Assembly: GCA_950097015.1 (NCBI GenBank)
Contig: CATNEN010000007.1
Span: 2,294,001-2,358,000, forward strand
Direction: 5' to 3'
Source: Macrostomum hystrix
Taxonomy: Eukaryota; Platyhelminthes; Macrostomidae
Length of the DNA: 64,000 nt
In this document: positions 57,815-64,000 of the stretch, piece by piece
Numbering within the stretch: the stretch's first letter is position 1
Layout: every line of letters begins with the position of its first letter
Notes under the pieces: model-generated
Databases searched by the model: none
Told to the model about the DNA's origin: nothing
Seen by the model: only the letters and a program-made list of their open reading frames with translations
Position numbers and translations under genes: made by a program

Positions 57815-58402
57815 ACTGAGGTGTTCGATAATCAGTCTGTTTCTCCTACCTGAGGTGTTCGATAATCAGTCTGTTTCTCCTACCTGAGGTGTTCGATAAT
57901 CAGTCTGTTTCTCCTACCTGAGGTGTTCGATAATCAGTCTGTTTCTCCTACCTGAGGTGTTCGATAATCAGTCTGTTTCTCCTACCTAAAGTGTTCGATA
58001 ATCAGTCTGTTTCTCCTACCTGAGGTGTTTGGTAATCAGTCTGTTTCTCCTACCTGAGGTGTTTGGTAATCAGTCTGTTTCTCCTACCTGAGGTGTTCGA
58101 TAATCAGTCTGTTTCTCCTACCTGAGGTGTTCGATAATCAGTCTGTTTCTCCTACCTGAGGTGTTCGATAATCAGTCTGTTTCTCCTACCTGAGGTGTTC
58201 GATAATCAGTCTGTTTCTCCTACCTGAGGTGTTTGATAATCAGTCTTTTTCTCCTACCTGAGGTGTTTGATAATCAGTCTGTTTCTCCTACCTGAGGTGT
58301 TTGATAATCAGTCTGTTTCTCCTACCTGAGGTGTTTGGTAATCAGTCTGTTTCTCCTACCTGAGGTGTTTGATAATCAGTCTGTTTCTCCTACCTGAGGT
58401 GT
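57815..58402. repeat. 34-bp minisatellite upstream of the GT32-like gene
   Basis: About 17 units starting TGAGGTGTTCGATAATCAG and ending TTTCTCCTACC. On the gene's strand each unit junction reads CACCTCAG/GTAGGAG, which resembles an acceptor joined directly to a donor. Confidence 0.95.
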
Positions 58403-58714
58403 CTGATTTTCTCTGGATCATTGTGAATGGACTGCAAATGGACAATTTGAGGGCACAATTTTAAAATTGCTGCTTTGTACTTTTTTAGTTTTTTTAGTTA
58501 ACCAGTCGCATGAATGCAGTTTAGTGACCTGTCCGTTCATCTCCTGGCGCAAAGTCATCTAAAACGGTACACACAGGACTCAGCTAATCGTGGCGACTCA
58601 AATTTCAAATTGAAAGTCAAGCGAATGTCATTCGCCTATTGAGAAATAGGTGTCATTGTATGAGCTAATTTTCTGAATGATCTACTAATTTGTCTCACTA
58701 TTTCTCACCCTCAC

Positions 58715-58960
58715 CCTGCCTCCCAGCCTGCCTCTCAGACTGTCTCTCACCCTGTCTCTCAGCCTGTCTCTCACCCTGCCTCTCACCCTGCCTCTCAGCC
58801 TGCCTCTCAGCCTGCCTCTCAGCCTGTCTCTCAGCCTGTCTCTCACCCTGCCTCTCACCCTGCCTCTCAGCCTGCCTCTCAGCCTGCCTCTCAGCCTGTC
58901 TCTCACCCTGTCTCTCACCCTGCCTCTCACCCTGCCTCTCAGCCTGCCTCTCAGCCTGAA
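58715..58960. repeat. 12-bp tandem array
   Basis: About 20 units of CTCTCAGCCTGC or CTCTCACCCTGC. Confidence 0.92.
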
Positions 58961-59329
58961 GCAGAAATTTATTTCCTACCTTACCTTGAGTTTCCAGTAG
59001 ACTTCAAGCAGATTTGGTAACTTGAATTCTCTACTGCAAGATATCCCTACAGGACGTCAAGCTATACTGCTCACAATGCTTACATCAGGAGCAGCCGAAA
59101 GTGACGCATTGAGCTGGGGCTATAAGGGAGAACACAAACTCAGGCGTGCTGGGCCTCTTTAAATACATGTAGCTGCTCATTCGTGTTTTTCTAGCCAGAC
59201 AAACACAGCAACAACAAGCGCTCAGTTGGCCATTAGTCCGAACCAGCTTAGGAGTGCCAGACTACAGCCGGCCAATGGGTGCGCAGATCCCGCCAAGCTG
59301 TGTGGGGATTTCTCGCTAATGCCACGCCA

Positions 59330-59530
59330 ATTGGGAAGGCTTATATAGCTCCGGCCAGCTGGGATTCGCCTGATCCGCCCCCTTTTAGCTGCTTTCGCCG
59401 CTTCAGTGCGTCCGGCGACCCGCCCCGCGACGGCATCGATTTTCCCCGCCTTCTCAGCTCGGCCGAGCCCGGCCCCTCTCCTCCCCGCTGCTCAAGCCTG
59501 CGCGCGCCTTTTGTCTCCGGCCTCAAGCAC
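59330..59530 (+). promoter_or_regulatory. Possible promoter: TATA-like box and GC-rich block
   Basis: GGCTTATATAGCTCC at 59338-59352 contains a TATA-like core and is followed by about 180 bp of C/G-rich sequence with many CpG. No transcript could be assigned, so this rests on composition only. Confidence 0.25.
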
Positions 59531-59815
59531 ACTGCAAACAAAGGGAGGCGAAATCCCATCTAAGGCAAATAAGGACAGGGCGGGGCCAGGTATCCTCTCA
59601 CAAGCTGTTATCCTTTGTCCCATGAGCACACACGCATGCCCCTGCCAACTGGGCCAGATGTGCAGCCGACAGCACGGCCGCAGCTATTCATGCGCGGCGC
59701 AGTTCAGTGTCCATAGACTGGGCCGAGGACGTCTGCATGCACACCTTGAATTACCTGCAAGCTCGAGCTGTTGAACTGAAGCAATGCAGAATTGTGTCCT
59801 GCTAAAGAACAAAAA

Positions 59816-59884
59816 CGGTTCCAGTGGATTCGGGAACCGAGCCCAGTGAGTTGGGTGCTCTAACCACTAACTAGGCTACTCAAT
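59816..59884 (-). other. tRNA-like sequence (SINE head or tRNA relic)
   Basis: The reverse complement has an A-box-like TAGTTAGTGGTTAGAGCA, an anticodon-arm-like CCCAACTCACTGGG, and a B-box-like CGGTTCCCGAATCC, followed by a run of T. The ends do not pair into an acceptor stem, so a functional tRNA is unlikely. Confidence 0.4.
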
Positions 59885-59989
59885 GTCGGTAGAACAACGA
59901 TCTGCAGTAGCTAATTTATATGTTTAAGCATGTCAATTATGACTGTCCCTTCCTTGAACTCTAGTCACAATGCATTAGCATATTCTTTA

Positions 59990-60045
59990 CTCTTCTGAGC
60001 AGCATCCAAATTATTTGTACAGCTGTCAGTCCATGGACTTTGGCG
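59990..60045 (-). mobile_element. SINE-like family 2 fragment
   Basis: Reverse complement contains AGTCCATGGACTGACAGCTG, matching the motif at about 33757 in the family 2 element and at 41110. Confidence 0.35.
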
Positions 60046-60239
60046 GTCGGCCCACCCAGCCAATGCTGAGAATGCCTCCATGAGCTCAGGAATCACAGGT
60101 TGTTGGTCGACGATAGCCAACATGATAGCCAAAATGTAGACCCATATATTACGAGTGCAGAAGTAAATAGGCAAGAGAAAACTCAGGCAAGAATTATTAG
60201 CAGCTTGTCACACTGAAAGCAACTAAATGAAAAACAAGC

Positions 60240-60857
60240 ACTCACACAGGCTATCCACTGTCCGGTAGTATACTCACACAGGCTATCCACTGTCCGGTAG
60301 TATACTCACACAGGCTATCCACTGTCCGGTAGTATACTCACACAGGCTATCCACTGTCCGGTAGTATACTCACACAGGCTATCCACTGTCCGGTAGTATA
60401 CTCACACAGGCTATCCACTGTCCGGTAGTATACTCACACAGGCTATCCACTGTCCGGTAGTATACTCACACAGGCTATCCACTGTCCGGTAGTATACTCA
60501 CACAGGCCATCCACTGTCCGGTAGTATACTCACACAGGCTATCCACTGTCCGGTAGTATACTCACACAGGCTATCCACTGTCCGGTAGTATACTCACACA
60601 GGCTATCCACTGTCCGGTAGTATACTCACACAGGCCATCCACTGTCCGGTAGTATACTCACACAGGCCATCCACTGTCCGGTAGTATACTCACACAGGCT
60701 ATCCACTGTCCGGTAGTATACTCACACAGGCTATCCACTGTCCGGTAGTATACTCACACAGGCTATCCACTGTCCGGTAGTATACTCACACAGGCTATCC
60801 ACTGTCCGGTAGTATACTCACACAGGCTATCCACTGTCCGGTAGTATACTCACACAG
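60240..60857. repeat. 32-bp minisatellite
   Basis: About 19 near-identical units starting CTCACACAGGCTATCCACTG; a few have GGCCATCC. On the minus strand each unit contains CTGT/GTGAGTAT, a strong donor-like motif. Confidence 0.95.
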
Positions 60858-61690
60858 GTATATTTATAAGCTGGAAAAGTATCTTTGTGCCAAGAACTGT
60901 TATCGAAACAGGCTATAATATAAAGAGCAAACTATCAATGGTCACTAATACAGCCCGAAATCAACGACTTTAAAACTTTCTTTTTGGACCCCTAAAAAAC
61001 TTCAACGCAAAACACGCTACTCAAAGTAGCATGCACGGCACAAGGCTGTCATGCCTGACAAGAATGAACGAGCAGTTGAAAAGGCTACAAAACAACAGAA
61101 ACAATGAGACGGGAAGGCTTGGTTAGCTCTCTGCGATCACCAGGTTCGATAACTGCCGATGCTGATTGACGTTTCCAGGAAAAGCCTGCTGATGACTAAG
61201 ACAATTCAAAACAGTGCGACACAACAGACAGACTGATGCGAGTAAGGAAGTCAATCCACTACAAAGATTCTACAATTGAACAAATGTCAAAGTGTGTAAT
61301 ATCAAACAGCTTGTTCTACTAGAATCTGTTAAATAAACTCACTGAGATGAGAAATAGGCAAAAATGTACTATTCTTCAAAAGAAATCTTGCCTGTACGTA
61401 AAAACAGATTTAAAAAGCAAAGGTGGTACGCAAGGAATTGCATTACAATGCGTATTGTATTTCAACGCCAAGCATACACGAAATATACTACTTGATCTTA
61501 GTTAACTCGGTAGTATCAGAAGAATATTAAAACGCAGCGATAACATAATCAGTTTCTGCAGATAATATCACTACATTCAAGCTTGTGTCGGCTTGGATTT
61601 CTAAGAAAAATCACAATAAGTGTAAGAGAAATATGACTAAAATGAGGGACAATTCTGACTTAGTTAATTTCAGTGTAAGTCAATATAAAG

Positions 61691-61840
61691 TCACTTGGAT
61701 TTCACCTTGGACATGCGCAGAAGGGATTTCAACTCCTTGGACAGGGCGGCCACCTTCTGGCCGAACTCGGTGGACTTGTCCGCTGAGCGGAGCTTGTCCC
61801 GCAGCTTCTGCGCCAGCTTGCTCATTGCAGGCAGGCTGGC
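61691..61840 (-). CDS. Terminal exon of an unidentified gene
   Basis: 150 bp, acceptor atcttcag at its right edge, open in phase 0 and ending AAGTGA. It encodes 49 residues, ASLPAMSKLAQKLRDKLRSA and then a Lys/Leu-rich helical segment ending SLLRMSKVKSK. The pattern suggests an amphipathic helix or coiled coil with a basic C-terminus. Upstream exons would lie beyond the 22-bp array, off the right edge. GC-rich codon use contrasts with the AT-rich flanks, which supports its being coding. No family recognised. Confidence 0.6.
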   Translation of the reverse strand, partial: ASLPAMSKLAQKLRDKLRSADKSTEFGQKVAALSKELKSLLRMSKVKSK

Positions 61841-61887
61841 CTGAAGATAAAGATCAGTTGAGTATGCGCTGCTCAAGTCTCAAACAC

Positions 61888-64000
61888 GATAATCCACAAT
61901 TTATCAATAATCCAACTAGAGAGAATCGATAATCCAACTAGAGAGAATCGATAATCCAACTAGAGAGAATTGATAATCCAAACTAGACAGAACCGATAAT
62001 CCAACTAGAGAGAATCGATAATCCAAACTAGACAGAATTGATAATCCAACTAGAGAGAATCGATAATCCAACTAGAGATAATCGATAATCCAACTAGAGA
62101 GAATCGATAATCCAAACTAGAGAGAATCGATAATCCAAACTAGACAGAATTGATAATCCAACTAGAGAGAATCGATAATCCAAACTAGACAGAATTGATA
62201 ATCCAACTAGAGAGAATCGATAATCCAAACTAGACAGAATTGATAACCCAACTAGAGAGAATTGATAATCCAAACTAGAGGGAATCGATAATCCAACTAG
62301 AGAGAATCGATAATACAAACTAGAGGGAATCGATAATCCAACTAGAGAGAATCGATAATACAAACTAGACAGAATTAATAATCCAACTAGAGAGAATCGA
62401 TAATCCAACTAGAGAGAATCGATCATTTAACTAGAGAGAATCGATAATCCAACTAGAGAGAATCGATAATCCAACTAGAGAGAATCGATAATCCAAACTA
62501 GAGAGAATCGATAATCCAAACTAGACAGAATTGATAATCCAACTAGAGAGAATCGATAATACAAACTAGGCAGAATTGATAATCCAACTAGAGAGAATCG
62601 ATAATCCAAACTAGAGAGAATCGATAACCCAACTAGAGAGAATTGATAATCCAAACTAGACAGAACCGATAATCCAACTAGAGAGAATCGATAATCCAAA
62701 CTAGACAGAATTGATAATCCAACTAGAGAGAATCGATAATCCAACTAGAGAGAATCGATAATCCAAACTAGAGAGAATCGATAATCCAAACTAGAGGGAA
62801 TCGATAATCCAACTAGAGAGAATCGATAATACAAACTAGACAGAATTGATAATCCAACTAGAGAGAATCGATAATACAAACTAGGCAGAATTGATAATCC
62901 AACTAGAGAGAATCGATAATCCAAACTAGAGAGAATCGATAACCCAACTAGAGAGAATTGATAATCCAAACTAGACAGAACCGATAATCCAACTAGAGAG
63001 AATCGATAATCCAAACTAGACAGAATTGATAATCCAACTAGAGAGAATCGATAATCCAACTAGAGAGAATTGATAATCCAAACTAGACAGAACCGATAAT
63101 CCAACTAGAGAGAATCGATAATCCAAACTAGACAGAATTGATAATCCAACTAGAGTGAATCGATAATCCAACTAGAGAGAATTGATAACCCAACTAGAGA
63201 GAATTGATAATCCAAACTAGAGGGAATCGATAATCCAACTAGAGAGAATCGATAATACAAACTAGACAGAATTAATAATCCAACTAGAGAGAATCGATAA
63301 TCCAACTAGAGAGAATCGATCATTTAACTAGAGAGAATCGATAATCCAACTAGAGAGAATCGATAATCCAACTAGAGAGAATCGATAATCCAAACTAGAG
63401 AGAATCGATAATCCAAACTAGACAGAATTGATAATCCAACTAGAGAGAATCGATAATACAAACTAGGCAGAATTGATAATCCAACTAGAGAGAATCGATA
63501 ATCCAAACTAGAGAGAATCGATAACCCAACTAGAGAGAATTGATAATCCAAACTAGACAGAACCTATAATCCAACTAGAGAGAATCGATAATCCAAACTA
63601 GACAGAATTGATAATCCAACTAGAGAGAATCGATAATCCAACTAGAGAGAATCGATAATCCAAACTAGAGAGAATCGATAATCCAAACTAGACAGAATTG
63701 ATAATCCAACTAGAGAGAATCGATAATACAAACTAGGCAGAATTGATAATCCAACTAGAGACAACTGATAATCCAACTAGAGAGAATCGATAATCCAAAC
63801 TAGACAGAATTGATAATCCAACTAGAGAGAATCGATAATCCAACTAGAGAGAATCGATAATCCAACTAGAGAGAATCGATAATCCAAACTAGAGAGAATC
63901 GATAATCCAAACTAGACAGAATTGATAATCCAACTAGAGAGAATCGATAATCCAACTAGAGAGAATCGATAATCCAAACTAGAGAGAATCGATAATCCAA
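61888..64000. repeat. 22/23-bp minisatellite running off the window
   Basis: About 95 units built from AATCCAACTAGAGAGAATCG and a 23-bp form with AATCCAAACTAGACAGAATTG. Blocks of several hundred bp recur in the same order (for example 62400-62700 and 63290-63600), showing higher-order duplication. It probably lies in the intron before the 61691-61840 exon. Confidence 0.95.

Larger units (their letters stand above)
58403..61690. other. Intergenic region between the GT32-like gene and the next exon
   Basis: Holds arrays at 58715-58960 and 60240-60857, a GC-rich promoter-like block at 59330-59530, a tRNA-like segment at 59816-59884 and a reverse SINE family 2 fragment at 59990-60045. No confident coding exon; 60860-61690 is AT-rich with nothing recognised. 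Confidence 0.4.

Overview
The window is nuclear DNA from a metazoan. All recognisable genes are split by GT-AG (rarely GC-AG) introns and encode animal families: ADAM metalloproteases, a Cys-loop receptor of the GABA-A type, a C16orf89-type secreted protein and a sigma-like GST. GC content is moderate, introns are mostly short, and more than 20 different tandem-repeat arrays fill introns and intergenic DNA. A repeat-rich free-living flatworm such as Macrostomum would fit, but that is an inference from general character and not from a marker gene.

Layout. 1-12.2 kb (minus strand): two head-to-tail ADAM paralogs with matching exon structure; the left one runs off the window edge and the right one is complete (14 exons, about 867 aa). 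Their introns hold a tRNA-derived SINE (one copy split by a small MITE) and a 37/44-bp minisatellite. 15.4-24.3 kb (plus): one very large ankyrin-repeat gene of three exons, about 2744 aa, built from a long-period super-repeat. 24.3-28.1 kb: AT-rich intergenic DNA. 28.1-30.4 kb (plus): a PP2C phosphatase with a 51-bp array in its last intron. 30.5-32.2 kb: a mariner element with terminal inverted repeats of about 200 bp and a frameshifted transposase. 33.3-35.3 kb (minus): a sigma-like GST. 38.0-42.0 kb (minus): a C16orf89/UPF0764 homolog. 46.2-54.9 kb (minus): a GABA-A-type receptor subunit whose 5.4-kb intron contains a 3.2-kb array of 34-bp units. 56.8-57.7 kb (minus): a one-exon GT32-like glycosyltransferase. 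61.7 kb (minus): the last exon of an unidentified gene, followed by a 22-bp array that runs off the right edge.

The genes do not form a pathway; this is an ordinary animal gene neighbourhood. The notable points are the architecture of the ankyrin protein, the acidic pore residues in the GABA-type receptor, two GC-AG introns in one ADAM paralog, and minisatellites that repeatedly carry splice-site-like motifs or sit beside splice donors. Most long open frames across the arrays are by-products of the repeats. Exon boundaries were read by eye from splice consensus, phase and paralog comparison; no alignment program was run.
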